Source of the DNA: Scytalidium lignicola
Lineage: Eukaryota; Ascomycota; Leotiomycetes
Assembly: GCA_002812745.2 (NCBI GenBank)
Contig: NCSJ02000446.1
Span: 1-30,829 of the forward strand
Direction of reading: 5' to 3'
DNA length: 30,829 bases
Below, in pieces: positions 30,735 through 30,829 of this stretch (the stretch's first letter is position 1; the number at the start of each line of letters is the position of its first letter). The notes beneath the pieces are model-generated. The model was not told the DNA's origin. It made no database searches and worked only from the letters and a program-made list of their open reading frames with translations. A program made the position numbers and the translations under genes.

Positions 30735-30829
30735 AATTAGTTAAATGTTAAGCAATCTACTTTTAAAGTTGAATCTTAAGAGATTATAACTTTTATTCAG
30801 TTAGACATTAAGCAGTCTACTTATAAAGT
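30735..30829 (+). repeat. Direct repeat at the window end, ~62-bp period
   Basis: A 33-bp block (TTAGTTAAATGTTAAGCAAT...) at 30735-30767 recurs as TCAGTTAGACATTAAGCAGT... at 30797-30829. The differences are largely C/T and G/A. The window ends inside the second copy, so the array may continue. Confidence 0.6.

Overview
This is a repeat-rich accessory region from a filamentous ascomycete (Pezizomycotina). The evidence is genes split by many 46-60 nt GT-AG introns, a Zn(II)2Cys6 regulator, a TRI12-type transporter, a fungal rhodopsin-domain membrane protein, and transposons and a pseudogene carrying the C-to-T/G-to-A stop codons typical of repeat-induced point mutation (RIP). The species cannot be named from the sequence.

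Layout. 1-2537: decayed Mutator-like (MULE) transposon; its left tip lies outside the window. 2808-5078 (-): ten-exon TRI12-type MFS transporter with one abnormal splice acceptor. 5079-7675: no gene, one Tc1-like MITE, one member of a pair of direct repeats. 7676-8515 (-): intronless phytanoyl-CoA-dioxygenase-like enzyme. 8516-10597: no convincing gene, the second direct repeat and an inverted repeat. 10598-11923 (+): rhodopsin-domain (SAT4-type) membrane protein. 11924-13346: a MULE-type MITE, then a Tc1-like MITE into which a second MULE-type MITE has inserted. 13500-14600 (+): broken gene resembling DUF7730 proteins. 15442-17717 (+): seven-exon Zn(II)2Cys6 activator of the CTF1/FarA type. 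18255-20161 (-): 3-hydroxyacyl-CoA dehydrogenase fused to a YWTD beta-propeller. 20658-21427: two MITEs. 22372-23842 (-): cytochrome b5/cytochrome b5 reductase fusion. 24309-26084 (+): cytochrome P450, divergent from the reductase. 26914-28242 (-): RIP-inactivated TauD-type dioxygenase with a MITE inserted 2 bp upstream of its start codon. 28737-30829: AT-rich repeat sequence.

Working hypothesis. The right half (15.4-28.2 kb) looks like a small oxidative catabolic or biosynthetic cluster: a fatty-acid-type regulator, a dehydrogenase-propeller fusion, a P450 with its own NADH/b5 electron-transfer partner, and a dead 2-oxoglutarate dioxygenase. The shared P450/reductase promoter carries a CGG-N5-CCG palindrome and two CCTCGG motifs, the core reported for FarA/CTF1 regulators. 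Transposons have invaded every large intergenic gap. The substrate is unknown.

All splice sites, reading frames and family assignments were derived by eye from the sequence; none was tested by a database search.
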